Origin: Myxosarcina sp. GA_180221_E-2-1-MAG-40_15
GTDB lineage: Bacteria; Cyanobacteriota; Cyanobacteriia; Cyanobacteriales; Xenococcaceae
Assembly: GCA_020692205.1 (NCBI GenBank)
Contig: JAIMKV010000004.1
Location: 1-64,000, forward strand
Length of the DNA: 64,000 nt
Direction: 5' to 3'
A model generated the notes under the pieces. That model was not told where the DNA came from and searched no databases. It saw only the letters and a list, made by a program, of their open reading frames with translations. Both the position numbers and the translations under genes were made by a program. Position 1 is the first letter of the stretch; each line of letters begins with the position of its first letter. Shown here piece by piece: positions 35,452-45,293 of this stretch.

Positions 35452-37809
35452 ATGAAGCTCAAGAACCAAATTAAAAAGCTAATTAAGGGCATACACAAGC
35501 CACGTTTGGGAATTAAAAATATATCATTGTACCTGATAATTTTAATGCCAATTATCGCCAATCCCTTAGCCATTGATTGGTTGACACAATATTTTTCGAC
35601 TCAACAAAACTATAAAAATATTAGTGATAACGTTGGTAATCATACAGAGAATATAAGTGATCGGCTGCTTTTTTATTTGGATAATGCAGCAGAAATACAA
35701 AATATCAGTTCTGATCGTGAACCAAATCAACTTTTGTCTGAGATACTTAACCGATACTTAACCCAGATAGATCTAGATTTTTCAGCCAAAGTTGTTGTCA
35801 TCAATGAAGATGGTTTAATTATTGCTAGCAACTTAGAACAAATAGACAACAGATCATCTTTTGCTATTCAAGATGTTTTAATCTATCTGCGACAGAAATT
35901 TGAATCATTGGATAATATAAATAATGCTCAACAATTTAGTTTCAAGATTAGACAGCATTTTCTTTTCGGACAAGTAACTCCCTGGCAAAGCGAAGCATTA
36001 GGTTTAAATGGGCTAGTAGTCGTAATGATTCCTCAAACAGAATTAATGCTTGACGAATCAGTACAACAAAGCAATCTGAGACGAAAATATTTAATTTATC
36101 TGTCGTCAACCGCTTTTTTAGGGATATTAACCTGCATCTGGATAACTAGATTAATTAAATCTCAATCCAATCAATTGACATCGATGAATGAGCTGCCCGA
36201 TAATCAGCAGATTGGATTCAGCGATCTGCATAACGATGAAGTGTCGTCTTCATTATTAAACCGTGCGTATCCCGCTTTAGAAGGACATAACTCACCTACA
36301 CCAGAGACTGAGTCTGAAGAAAACCTCAACTTAAACCTGCCGCTGCGACAGGATGATTTATTGATCGCTCCAATCAATCAAACAGTTCATGATGAACCAT
36401 ATGAATTATTGGCAGATATGAGCCATGAATTGCGATCGCCCTTGAATGCTATCTTAGGGTTTGTGCAAATTATGGAGCAAGAATTATCGATTACCCCGAC
36501 AAGCCGAGAAAATATTGCCATTATCAATCGTAGTGGCGAACGTTTATTAGCAATTATTAATGACGTAGTCGATCTGGCTAAAATTGAAACGAACCGACTG
36601 ACTTTAGAACGCAATAACGTTGATTTTTATGCTTGGTTAGACACTATAGAACAAAACCTCAAGCTCCAGGCTTGTGATCGGGGTGGTAAATTTTCTCTAA
36701 TTAGAGAAAATTTACCCCAATATATTTGTATTGATGAACGCAGACTACGCCAGATTCTGCGAAATTTAATCGATTATTGCTTTAAGTCCACGCCAACGGC
36801 AACAGTAATCTTGCGAGCTGCCTGCGACAATATCCCTGAAACGAATGCTGTGACGAGCCAGCAAAGCTCTTCCAAAAACCTTAATGTTTATTTTGAGGTA
36901 GAAAATGCTAATCTTCAAGTCAAGGCTACAGAATTAGCTACCCTATTTAATCCTGCGGTTAGAGTACGACAAGAACAACAGTCGCAATCTGCTACAGGTA
37001 GTTCCTTAAATCTACCAATTAGCCGTCGGCTTGCTCAATTAATGGGAGGAGACATTACCGTCAGCAATAAAAGCAATTCAGGACAAGGCATAATCTTTAA
37101 TCTAAAGATTCAGACACAAAGCATTGTCGCTCAAAAATTGCAGGTTCAGTCTAACCTGAGAAGGATTATCCGTTTAGAATCAGACCAGATTGAATATCGA
37201 ATTTTGATTGTCGATGACTCTAAAACCAATCGTAAGATTATGTCGCTGCTATTAGAACCAGTAGGTTTTAAAGTTAAAGAGGCAGTTAATGGTAAGGAAG
37301 CAGTAGATATATGGTTGCAGTGGCAACCTCATATGATTTGGATGGATTTAAGAATGCCTGTGATGAACGGTTATGAGGCAACAGAACGAATTAGGTCTTA
37401 TCCTCATTTATACACGCCGATTGTAGCACTGAGTGCTAGTACCCTAGAAGAAGAAAAACTATTATTTAAAGCAGCAGGATGTGATGATTTTGTCGGTAAA
37501 CCCTTCTCAGAAAACGTTATTTTTGACAAAATTGCTCAACACTTAGGGATACGATATGTCTACGAATCGATTAGTCCTTTGACTCCTAGTAACTTCAAAT
37601 TGACGGCAGATACATTAAATGTCATGTCCGAGCGATGGTTAAATCAAGTAGAACAGGCAGCGATCGTGTTAGATCGAGATTTACTAATTCAACTATTAGA
37701 AGAAATTCCCTCAGAACATACTGATTTGAAAAATGCCCTGCAAAAGCAAGTTAACAATTTTGATTTCGATAAAATTCTTAATTTAGTTAGAAAAAGCGAA
37801 AATAGTTAA
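35452..37809 (+). CDS. hybrid sensor protein with degenerate kinase ATPase domain
   Basis: The 785-residue protein has two membrane helices (near residues 27-45 and 218-233) around an extracytoplasmic sensor region. A HisKA domain follows with an intact H-box (MSHELRSPLN, His325). The ATPase domain looks degenerate: the N-box reads NLIDYCFKS, the DxGxG box is replaced by VENANLQVK, and the G2 box reads ATGSSLNLPIS. A receiver domain follows with VDDSKTN, the phospho-acceptor Asp near 632 (WMDLRMP) and the Lys in VGKPFS. The tail has an HPt-like helix region without an obvious His. It may be a pseudokinase that relays a signal from a partner. Confidence 0.85.
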   Translation: MKLKNQIKKLIKGIHKPRLGIKNISLYLIILMPIIANPLAIDWLTQYFSTQQNYKNISDNVGNHTENISDRLLFYLDNAAEIQNISSDREPNQLLSEILNRYLTQIDLDFSAKVVVINEDGLIIASNLEQIDNRSSFAIQDVLIYLRQKFESLDNINNAQQFSFKIRQHFLFGQVTPWQSEALGLNGLVVVMIPQTELMLDESVQQSNLRRKYLIYLSSTAFLGILTCIWITRLIKSQSNQLTSMNELPDNQQIGFSDLHNDEVSSSLLNRAYPALEGHNSPTPETESEENLNLNLPLRQDDLLIAPINQTVHDEPYELLADMSHELRSPLNAILGFVQIMEQELSITPTSRENIAIINRSGERLLAIINDVVDLAKIETNRLTLERNNVDFYAWLDTIEQNLKLQACDRGGKFSLIRENLPQYICIDERRLRQILRNLIDYCFKSTPTATVILRAACDNIPETNAVTSQQSSSKNLNVYFEVENANLQVKATELATLFNPAVRVRQEQQSQSATGSSLNLPISRRLAQLMGGDITVSNKSNSGQGIIFNLKIQTQSIVAQKLQVQSNLRRIIRLESDQIEYRILIVDDSKTNRKIMSLLLEPVGFKVKEAVNGKEAVDIWLQWQPHMIWMDLRMPVMNGYEATERIRSYPHLYTPIVALSASTLEEEKLLFKAAGCDDFVGKPFSENVIFDKIAQHLGIRYVYESISPLTPSNFKLTADTLNVMSERWLNQVEQAAIVLDRDLLIQLLEEIPSEHTDLKNALQKQVNNFDFDKILNLVRKSENS

Positions 37810-37909
37810 CCAGTAAACATGATCCTGTCTTCCATACGGATAATTCTTTGGCAAGGTCAGGCTGCTGTTCACTTGATCAAGATTATCCATCTTCACCCCA
37901 ATAGGAAAA

Positions 37910-39751
37910 ATGACGACTTCTATTTCAGACAAGGCAATTAGTATTTTAGTAGTTGATGATGTTGCTGATAATTTACAAATTTTAGCGACTACTCTCAGCA
38001 AACAAGGGTATCAGGTTCGCTGTGCCAAAAATGGTTTCACAGCAATACGTGGGGCAAGTACCATTCTGCCCGATCTAATTTTATTAGATATTAAAATGCC
38101 CGATCTTGACGGTTATCAAGTCTGTCAAAAGTTAAAAGCTAATAAACAAACCCGCGATATCCCAGTAATTTTTCTCAGTGCATTAGATGATGTTTTAGAT
38201 AAAGTTAAAGCTTTTGAAGCGGGTGGAGTAGATTATATTAGTAAGCCGATTCAAGTTAAAGAAGTTTTAGTTCGGGTTAAAAATCAAATTGCTCTGCAAT
38301 TAGCCAATGCGAAGATCAATGAATTAAATCAGAATCTCGAAAAAAAAGTTTATCAACGTACTATTGAATTAAAAACTGCGGTTCAAAAACTGCGTCAAGA
38401 AATTAACGAACGTCAGCGAGTACAACAGCAGTTAATCCATGATGCACTGCACGATAGCTTAACAAGATTACCGAATCGCGCTTTATTGATGGAAAGAATT
38501 GAATTTACCATCGCCCATGCCAGACGTAATCCTGGCTACATGTATGCATTATTATTTATCGACCTCGATCGCTTTAAAATTATCAACGATAGTCTGGGAC
38601 ATTTAATTGGGGATCAATTACTAATTGCCGTATCCAACTTACTCCAAGGATGTGTCAGGGAAAACGATATTGTGGCTCGCTTAGGAGGCGACGAATTTGT
38701 CATTTTGTTAGATGACATCAAACAGCTTCAGGATGCAACTTTAATTGGCGATCGCATTCAACAAAAATTGCGCTCACCGTTTAAACTAAAGGGTCAAAGT
38801 ATTTTTACCAGCGCCAGTATTGGTATTGTGTTTAGCTCAATCGAATATCACAATGCCGCTGATTTAATGCGAGATGCTGATATTGCCATGTATCGTGCCA
38901 AAGACAATGGAAAAGCACGCTATACCATCTTTGACCAGACTATGTATGATGAAACCCTCAGGTTAGTTGAATTAGAAAACAATTTGCGTCTGGCTCTTGA
39001 ACGTAATGAGTTGGTGATGCACTACCAACCAATTATGTCTTTAGATCCTAATAGCTTGGTTGGGTTTGAAGCCCTAATTCGTTGGCAACATCCTGAAAGA
39101 GGTTTTATTTCTCCTGTCGAATTTATTCCCATTGCCGAAGACACAGGCTTGATTTTGAGCATTGGTGAATGGTTACTAAAAGAAGCTTGTCAACAATTAC
39201 AAACCTGGCGACAACAATTTAGTTCCATAGCTCAAATGAACTCCTTGAAGATGAGTATTAATTTAGCTAGTCAACAGCTACAACAGCCTGAGTTTATTAA
39301 GATGTTAGATCAAATCCTCTTAGAAACTGGGTTAGACGGTAGTTCTTTGAGGTTAGAAATTACTGAAAGTGCTTTAATTGAACCCGAAGGCAATATTCAA
39401 AACACTCTACAGCAAATTAGAAATAGAAACATTAAGCTAAGCATTGATGATTTTGGGACGGGTTATTCTTCTTTGAGTTATTTACGCCGTTTTCCCATTG
39501 ATAATTTAAAAATTGACCGCTCTTTTATTGAACAAATGAACTTTGATTCAGAGAATTTTGAAATTGTTCGCTTGATTATTACTCTGGCAAAAACCCTGGG
39601 GATGGATACCATTTCTGAGGGAGTAGAAACAGCTCAACAACTCGATCAGTTAAAAATCTTAGGGTGTGAATTCGGACAAGGTTTTTTATTTTCCAAACCT
39701 CTAACTGTTAAAGCAGTTGAGTCAATGTTAGCCGAGTATCCTCCAGGTTAA
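37910..39751 (+). CDS. response regulator with GGDEF and EAL domains
   Basis: The 613-residue protein has an N-terminal receiver domain (VVDDVADN, the Asp in LLDIKMPDLDG, the Lys in ISKPIQV), a coiled-coil linker, a GGDEF domain with an intact LGGDEFVILL (about residue 259), and an EAL domain with GFEALIRWQHP, MSINLASQQL, DDFGTGYSSL and LKIDRSFI. Both catalytic sets look intact, so it could make or break cyclic di-GMP depending on phosphorylation. It lies 100 bases after the hybrid sensor gene on the same strand, so the two probably form one pathway. Confidence 0.93.
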   Translation: MTTSISDKAISILVVDDVADNLQILATTLSKQGYQVRCAKNGFTAIRGASTILPDLILLDIKMPDLDGYQVCQKLKANKQTRDIPVIFLSALDDVLDKVKAFEAGGVDYISKPIQVKEVLVRVKNQIALQLANAKINELNQNLEKKVYQRTIELKTAVQKLRQEINERQRVQQQLIHDALHDSLTRLPNRALLMERIEFTIAHARRNPGYMYALLFIDLDRFKIINDSLGHLIGDQLLIAVSNLLQGCVRENDIVARLGGDEFVILLDDIKQLQDATLIGDRIQQKLRSPFKLKGQSIFTSASIGIVFSSIEYHNAADLMRDADIAMYRAKDNGKARYTIFDQTMYDETLRLVELENNLRLALERNELVMHYQPIMSLDPNSLVGFEALIRWQHPERGFISPVEFIPIAEDTGLILSIGEWLLKEACQQLQTWRQQFSSIAQMNSLKMSINLASQQLQQPEFIKMLDQILLETGLDGSSLRLEITESALIEPEGNIQNTLQQIRNRNIKLSIDDFGTGYSSLSYLRRFPIDNLKIDRSFIEQMNFDSENFEIVRLIITLAKTLGMDTISEGVETAQQLDQLKILGCEFGQGFLFSKPLTVKAVESMLAEYPPG

Positions 39752-39771
39752 ACCATGAGTGTCGCCAAGAA

Positions 39772-40701
39772 TTAATTTCGGTTACGCAAAACTTGCAAGA
39801 GTTTGGTAAATTCTGCGGGTAAAGGGGCGATCGCCGTAATCATTTCACCTGAGACTGGATGTAACAAAGATAGTTGTCTGGCATGAAGAGCTTGACCCGA
39901 TAAATTAACTTTTAAAGAGCGATGTGAACCGTAGGTAGTGTCTCCTAATAAGGGATGTCCTAGATAAGCGCAATGAACTCTAATTTGATGAGTCCGTCCT
40001 GTTTCTAAGAGAAATTGGCTTAAGCTATAGTTACCAATTCGTTCCAAAGTTTTCCAGTGGGTAACAGCTTCCCTGCCGCCTTGCTCTACAGGAATCACCG
40101 CCATCTTTTGGCGATCGCCTCGGTGACGACCAATCGGTAAGTCAATTTTTCCCGTTTCGCTGGCAAAAGAACCGTAGATGATCCCCCAATATTCTCTTCT
40201 AGCAGTTTTGGCCTTAATTTGTGCCTGTAAGTTTTGATGAGCGCGATCGCTTTTGGCTACCACAATCGCCCCCGTAGTATCTTTATCGATCCGATGGACA
40301 ATTCCTGGTCGTTCTACCCCGCCAATTCCAGCTAAAGTGTCGCAGTGATACAATAAGGCATGAACCAGCGTTCCCTGGTAGTGTCCAGGCGCAGGATGCA
40401 CCACCATACCCGCAGGTTTGTTAACAATAATTAGATGTTCGTCTTCATAAAGAATCTCTAAAGAAATATTTTCAGGCGTTAAATTGAGCGGTTCTGGTTC
40501 GGGAATAACGACGCGAATCCAATCTCCAGTCGCAATTTTTGCTTTCTTGCTGCTACACACCCGACTATTTAACCAAACATTGCCATTCTCAATTAATTTT
40601 TGAATCCGAGAACGAGAAATATTAGTTAGGTTGTTCGATAGCCAAAGGTCTAGGCGATCGCCTGCTTCTGTTGCCTCTAATCTAATTTCTTGAATAATAA
40701 T
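39772..40701 (-). CDS. RluA/RluD-family 23S rRNA pseudouridine synthase, start codon unusual
   Basis: The catalytic domain has GIVHRIDKDTTGAIVVAK with the conserved Asp and GRTHQIRVHCAYLGHPLLGD. A GTG at 40560 would give 262 residues without an S4 domain. The frame continues upstream through a full S4 RNA-binding domain (GDRLDLWLSNNL, ISRSRIQKLIENGNVWLNS), closed by a stop at 40702-40704. Within this extension there is no ATG, GTG or TTG, only three ATT codons at its start. The real start is therefore probably ATT, giving about 309 residues, the normal family length. The rRNA target cannot be told. Confidence 0.8.
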   Translation of the reverse strand: MIIQEIRLEATEAGDRLDLWLSNNLTNISRSRIQKLIENGNVWLNSRVCSSKKAKIATGDWIRVVIPEPEPLNLTPENISLEILYEDEHLIIVNKPAGMVVHPAPGHYQGTLVHALLYHCDTLAGIGGVERPGIVHRIDKDTTGAIVVAKSDRAHQNLQAQIKAKTARREYWGIIYGSFASETGKIDLPIGRHRGDRQKMAVIPVEQGGREAVTHWKTLERIGNYSLSQFLLETGRTHQIRVHCAYLGHPLLGDTTYGSHRSLKVNLSGQALHARQLSLLHPVSGEMITAIAPLPAEFTKLLQVLRNRN

Positions 40702-40911
40702 CTAATTAAATATTTAATCATCCAGTTTAAGGCTGGCTTTAAACTTACAGCTAAATAACCTACAATCCAAAGCCATTTTAATTTTAGCGAGTTTTGGGCG
40801 TAGTTTTCGCTATGATTTATATGGCATCAGATTTTGTTTTGTGTAGATCTGATCAACCTAGTTGCCTCGTATATTTAAAATTACCAGTTTATTCTCAATT
40901 AATAAATTCTG

Positions 40912-41616
40912 ATGACTAGTATTACTACATCTGCTTATAGCGATCGTCAAATTGTGGCTTGGCTTAGAGGTTTATATACTATTGCCCTAGCAGACGGACA
41001 TTACGACCCTGAAGAAAAAGAATTAATTGGTCAACTCACTCAAGATTTGGCTAACCTAGATGATGCTAACCGCCTGGAAACAATTACGCCCCAAGAACTT
41101 GCTGAAAATTTAGGTAAAGAACCTGAAACAGCGGAAAACTTCCTCCGCACTGCGGTACTAGTTGCAGTTGCCGATGGAGTTTACTCCACACCTGAATATG
41201 AGTTACTTTATCAGTTTAGCCATGCGCTAAATATTGAGGTTGAAGCCCTCAAATCTTTAGAAAACAGCTTATACAAACCAGAACTCCAAACGGAAGCTAC
41301 GGGTGCTGCTGCTTTGACCCCACCAGCCGAAAAATCAAAACCATGTATTGATGTACTCCATCCAGTTAAAGATTGGCTGGAAGATATGGAAATAAAAGAT
41401 CCCCGTTTGGCTAAATTTGTCTGTAAAGTGATTCCGCCACAGTGTCCTTTTGAGCGCGATATTAACCTATTTGGACGCAAAGTTGCTCATATTCCTCCTC
41501 TTTGCAAGTTAAATCCTCTATATGAGCAGTTTACAATGTTGCGCTTTCGTTCACTTTCATATCTAGCCGATGAATGTGGTGAAGATGTAACAAAATACGT
41601 ACAGCAATCTGATTGA
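40912..41616 (+). CDS. TerB-like and Mo-dependent nitrogenase C-terminal domain protein
   Basis: The 234-residue protein has an N-terminal TerB-like helical domain (VAWLRGLYTIALADGHYDPEE, then AVADGVYSTPEYELLYQF) and a C-terminal Mo-dependent nitrogenase family domain (HPVKDWLEDMEIKDPRLAKF, CPFERDINLFGRK, IPPLCKLNPLYEQ). Despite the family name, the C-terminal domain is common in cyanobacteria that do not fix nitrogen, and its role is unknown. Three Cys in the C-terminal part could bind metal. The gene sits 110 bases before obgE on the same strand. Confidence 0.85.
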   Translation: MTSITTSAYSDRQIVAWLRGLYTIALADGHYDPEEKELIGQLTQDLANLDDANRLETITPQELAENLGKEPETAENFLRTAVLVAVADGVYSTPEYELLYQFSHALNIEVEALKSLENSLYKPELQTEATGAAALTPPAEKSKPCIDVLHPVKDWLEDMEIKDPRLAKFVCKVIPPQCPFERDINLFGRKVAHIPPLCKLNPLYEQFTMLRFRSLSYLADECGEDVTKYVQQSD

Positions 41617-41726
41617 TCTGCTTTGTAGCTATTAGCTTAGGTGAGCAAGTATCAAAACCCAAGGTAATCAGCTAGACAAAGTTTGATTGAAGCAACACAC
41701 ATTAGCTAAACATTAAAAATTTATCA

Positions 41727-42734
41727 ATGCAGTTTATCGATTTAGCAGAAGTAGAGGTAATAGCAGGAAAAGGAGGCGATGGGATGGTGGCATTTCGTCG
41801 CGAAAAATACGTCCCTGCTGGGGGGCCTGCTGGGGGCAATGGTGGCTGGGGCGGGTCAGTAATCTTCGTAGCTTCAAATCGGCTGCAAACTTTACTAGAT
41901 TTTCGCTATGCCAGAATTTTCAAAGCGGAAGATGGCAAAAAAGGAGGCCCGAATAACTGTACGGGGGCCAAGGGAAGCGATCGCCTGATTGAAGTTCCTT
42001 GTGGTACTCTGATTACTGATGCCGATACGGGAGAGTATATTGGCGACTTGACTATTGACGGTGAAACTCTTTGTGTTGCCGCAGGTGGCAAAGGCGGCCT
42101 CGGAAACAAACATTTTTTGAGTAATCGTAATCGCGCTCCAGAACACGCTTTACCTGGGTTAGAAGGAGAAATTAGACGCTTACGCCTTGAATTAAAGCTG
42201 ATTGCCGAAGTCGGAATTATCGGCTTGCCCAATGCCGGGAAATCTACTCTGATTTCTGCTTTATCTTCGGCTAAACCAAAAGTCGCTGACTACCCTTTTA
42301 CCACTCTAGTTCCTAATTTAGGCGTGGTACGTAAACCGACGGGAGACGGTACGGTGTTTGCTGATATTCCTGGATTGATTTCAGGTGCTTCTGAAGGTAT
42401 TGGTTTGGGTCATGACTTCTTACGTCATATTGAACGAACCCGCATACTGCTACATTTGATCGACGCTACAGTAGACAACCCCATAGCAGATTATCAAACT
42501 ATTCAGCAAGAACTAGAAGCCTATGGACATGGCTTACCCGAACGACCACAAATTATTGCCTTTAATAAAATAGATGCAGTAGATTCCGAGATTTTAGCCT
42601 CAATTACTTCTGAATTACATCAGCTTACCTCGATGCCGATCTTTCATGTCTCGGCAGTAACTCGTCAGGGATTGGACACTTTAGTGCAAGAAGTTTGGTC
42701 AATTTTAGATGCAGAAGCATCGATAGTAGTTTAA
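41727..42734 (+). CDS. obgE: GTPase Obg/CgtA
   Basis: ObgE is an essential GTPase of 50S ribosome assembly and stress response. The N-terminal Gly-rich Obg fold (about residues 1-158) starts MQFIDLAEVEVIAGKGGDG. The G domain has GLPNAGKST, ADIPGLISGA, FNKIDAV and SAVTRQGLD. It lacks the C-terminal OCT domain, as is usual in cyanobacteria; 335 residues fits. The upstream TerB/Mo-nitrogenase-C gene may be co-transcribed. Confidence 0.95.
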   Translation: MQFIDLAEVEVIAGKGGDGMVAFRREKYVPAGGPAGGNGGWGGSVIFVASNRLQTLLDFRYARIFKAEDGKKGGPNNCTGAKGSDRLIEVPCGTLITDADTGEYIGDLTIDGETLCVAAGGKGGLGNKHFLSNRNRAPEHALPGLEGEIRRLRLELKLIAEVGIIGLPNAGKSTLISALSSAKPKVADYPFTTLVPNLGVVRKPTGDGTVFADIPGLISGASEGIGLGHDFLRHIERTRILLHLIDATVDNPIADYQTIQQELEAYGHGLPERPQIIAFNKIDAVDSEILASITSELHQLTSMPIFHVSAVTRQGLDTLVQEVWSILDAEASIVV

Positions 42735-42832
42735 CCTAGTAAACTCCCCTAGTTTAAATATAAAGCTTACGATTTAACAGTAATTGCCACACTTTAGCAA
42801 AATTTAACCAGCTAATCATCAACCAATATCGA

Positions 42833-43663
42833 TCACTCAAACTCAATATTAGGATGAGCTAATTTAAAGCCAGCATTTTTGATCTTTTGGTTAGAAAGCT
42901 TCATATTATAGGCGCGAGTCGACGGTTGAGAACGATCCCAAGTAACTGGCGGTAAGTTGTGAGCCTCAAATAATCTTTGCAAAAATTCTTTGGTAGTCAA
43001 AAATTCATCGCTATTGAGATGGTAAATCCCCTGCAACTGTTTTACTCTCGCAAAGTCGATCGCTCGCGCAATATCTTCGACGTGAACCCAATTAGTATAG
43101 TCTTCTCCTGTTCCTGGACGGGTTGTTCCCGCTACGCGGCTAAATATCTTAATCAATTCTCTTCCTGGTCCATAAATTCCACTCAAGCGGAGGATACAGG
43201 TTTGAACCTCTGTTTGAGCCAATGATAGCAATACTTGCTCTGTTTGATGGAGGATTTCGCCAAATTCATCTTTGGGATTAACAGCAGCGGTTTCATCGAT
43301 AGGATCACCGCTTTGACAATTAAGAATGCCATAGCTGCTGGTATATATAAGCTGCTTAATTCCTGGAGTAGTACTAATTGCCGTTACGACATTTTGTGCC
43401 GTTTCTAAATAGGCTTGGCGATAGGCTTGGGGTGTACGTTGCTTTGACCCGACGCTGAGAACAACCACATCTTGATCTACTATTGCCTGTTGCAAACTTT
43501 CTAAATCATTTCCGTTTAAAATAACTACTTTTGATGCGATCGCCTGTAACTCTGATTTTTTAGCTGGGGTAGTTGTGGTTACCGTTACCTCATACCCAGC
43601 CTCGTGCCATAAACGGGATACCGCACTCCCTACATATCCACAGCCAATAATTGCTAATTTCAT
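42833..43663 (-). CDS. NAD-dependent epimerase/SDR family protein
   Basis: The 276-residue protein has an N-terminal NAD(P)-binding GCGYVGSAV (GxGxxG) and the extended-SDR layout: VVVLSVGSKQRTP, IYTSSYGILNC and LRLSGIYGPGRELI. The usual YxxxK appears altered near DEFGEILHQTEQ, so it may be an atypical member. It resembles YeeZ-type proteins whose substrate is unknown. It is convergent with obgE. Confidence 0.85.
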   Translation of the reverse strand: MKLAIIGCGYVGSAVSRLWHEAGYEVTVTTTTPAKKSELQAIASKVVILNGNDLESLQQAIVDQDVVVLSVGSKQRTPQAYRQAYLETAQNVVTAISTTPGIKQLIYTSSYGILNCQSGDPIDETAAVNPKDEFGEILHQTEQVLLSLAQTEVQTCILRLSGIYGPGRELIKIFSRVAGTTRPGTGEDYTNWVHVEDIARAIDFARVKQLQGIYHLNSDEFLTTKEFLQRLFEAHNLPPVTWDRSQPSTRAYNMKLSNQKIKNAGFKLAHPNIEFE

Positions 43664-43797
43664 TTTATCCGCTTAATGTGAATTAGTTCCGTTTAGATTT
43701 ACTGATTTTTAGCTTTTAGCTACGCAAATATATCTTTGATCTTCTTAAGATTTAACTAGACGAATTATACGTTTCTATTTTATTAAATAAACGATCA

Positions 43798-45108
43798 ATG
43801 AAAATTGTTGCCTATATTTACAGCGATCCGCTTCTGGAGTCTGCACCAAGCCAAGATATCTGGGGATTAGAAATTGATCGCGTTTATCAAGACTTTGGCG
43901 AACATCAACAATTAAAACAGTTGATTGCAGACTGTCAACCAGAAAAATTTGATTATTTATTAGTTCGTCGCCTAGAAGAATTAGGGGATGATGTCAAAAT
44001 TATTTGCGATCGCCTTGAGCAGTTAGAAGCTCTAGGAGTCAAAATTATCGCTACAGAACAAGCATACAGTTCACCTCAAGGGAATCAACTCAATGAGCAA
44101 AATCTTAAGCTCAACTTGAGCAATTTAGTCAATATACAGGGATATCAACAGCGTATTCGCTTAAAACAAGGGCATGCTCGTAATCGCTTGAAAATACTTC
44201 CTCCTCCAGGTAAAGCACCCTACGGATATCGCCGAGGACAAGATAAATACATTATCGACAAAAGTACTGCACCAGTCGTCAAGGATTTTTTTGAGAGATT
44301 TTTGCTGTTTGGTTCTTTACGGGGTGCAGTTCGCTATCTAGAAAAGCGTTATGGTAAAAAAATCTCTCCCTCAACAGGGCGTAGCTGGCTGATTAATCCC
44401 GTATACCGAGGCAATCTCAAGTATAAAAACAACGAAATAATTTCTAATACTCATGCCTCAATGCTCAATTCTGAAGAAGCAGCCCAGATAGATCGTCTTT
44501 TACGTCGCAATCGTCGTCTTCCTGCCCGCACAGCTAGCGCACCTCGTTCACTAGCTGGATTGGTTGTCTGTCAGCAATGCCAGTTAACGATGAAGATTAC
44601 TCGCGTCACGCAACACCAAAAGAAGACCGAGTATCTATACTTACGCTGTCACCAATGTCCCAAAATACCCAAGTGCAAAGCGATCGCCTATACTCAAGTC
44701 TTGAATCAAACTATTGCCAAAATTTGTGTTGAGCTTCCTGTGGCAGTAGCCCAGTTAAATTTAGCCAATAACTCCACGATTAAAAATCAATTTAAGCAAG
44801 AAATTATCCAAAAACAAGACGTTCTTAACCAATTGTCAAGCTTGTTACAACAGAATATTTTGGATCGAGAGACTTTTGATCTGCGTAACTATAAATTACG
44901 CAGTGAAATAGCTCAATTAGAAAATCAAATTGCTCAACTACCGCCAGGAAATTTACCAGCGATCGCGCTTGCTGTATCATTACAACAGTTTTGGCTCGAT
45001 CTATCGGAAACAGAAAGACGGTTTTATTTTCGTGAATTTATTAAACAAATAGAAATTATTCGTCAAGATACTCAATCATGGAGCTTAGAGTTAGTCTTTA
45101 TTTTCTGA
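43798..45108 (+). CDS. large serine recombinase family protein
   Basis: The 436-residue protein has an N-terminal resolvase-like domain (YIYSDPLLE, where the Ser is the likely nucleophile, and LLVRRLEELGDD with the usual Arg pair), a Recombinase domain (APYGYRRGQDKYIID ... SWLINPVYRGN) and a zinc ribbon (VCQQCQ, CHQCPKIPKC), then a coiled coil. This layout matches XisF-like recombinases of cyanobacteria, which excise elements interrupting genes during heterocyst formation. No element ends were found around it, so its target is unknown. Confidence 0.85.
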   Translation: MKIVAYIYSDPLLESAPSQDIWGLEIDRVYQDFGEHQQLKQLIADCQPEKFDYLLVRRLEELGDDVKIICDRLEQLEALGVKIIATEQAYSSPQGNQLNEQNLKLNLSNLVNIQGYQQRIRLKQGHARNRLKILPPPGKAPYGYRRGQDKYIIDKSTAPVVKDFFERFLLFGSLRGAVRYLEKRYGKKISPSTGRSWLINPVYRGNLKYKNNEIISNTHASMLNSEEAAQIDRLLRRNRRLPARTASAPRSLAGLVVCQQCQLTMKITRVTQHQKKTEYLYLRCHQCPKIPKCKAIAYTQVLNQTIAKICVELPVAVAQLNLANNSTIKNQFKQEIIQKQDVLNQLSSLLQQNILDRETFDLRNYKLRSEIAQLENQIAQLPPGNLPAIALAVSLQQFWLDLSETERRFYFREFIKQIEIIRQDTQSWSLELVFIF

Positions 45109-45293
45109 GTTTATGCTACTGTATCGATCATTATTGCTTAAGGAATTTTAGGCGTTGCTGAATTGAAACATGAAGCACAAAATTTCTCATCAATGGAGAT
45201 ATCTTAAAAAGCTATTAGCTAGTTTTATGACTAACGTCCTAATCTATTGTTCACTTGATATACAATAATTTTTGGCACATTTTTAAATTGTAG

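Noticed and set aside
42977-43225. 82-codon frame on the plus strand inside the epimerase gene
   Set aside because: It is antisense to a clear SDR-family gene and has no protein-like motifs.
43798-45108. serine recombinase as part of a mobile element or prophage
   Set aside because: Flanking genes are ordinary chromosomal genes and no terminal repeats or phage genes were seen.
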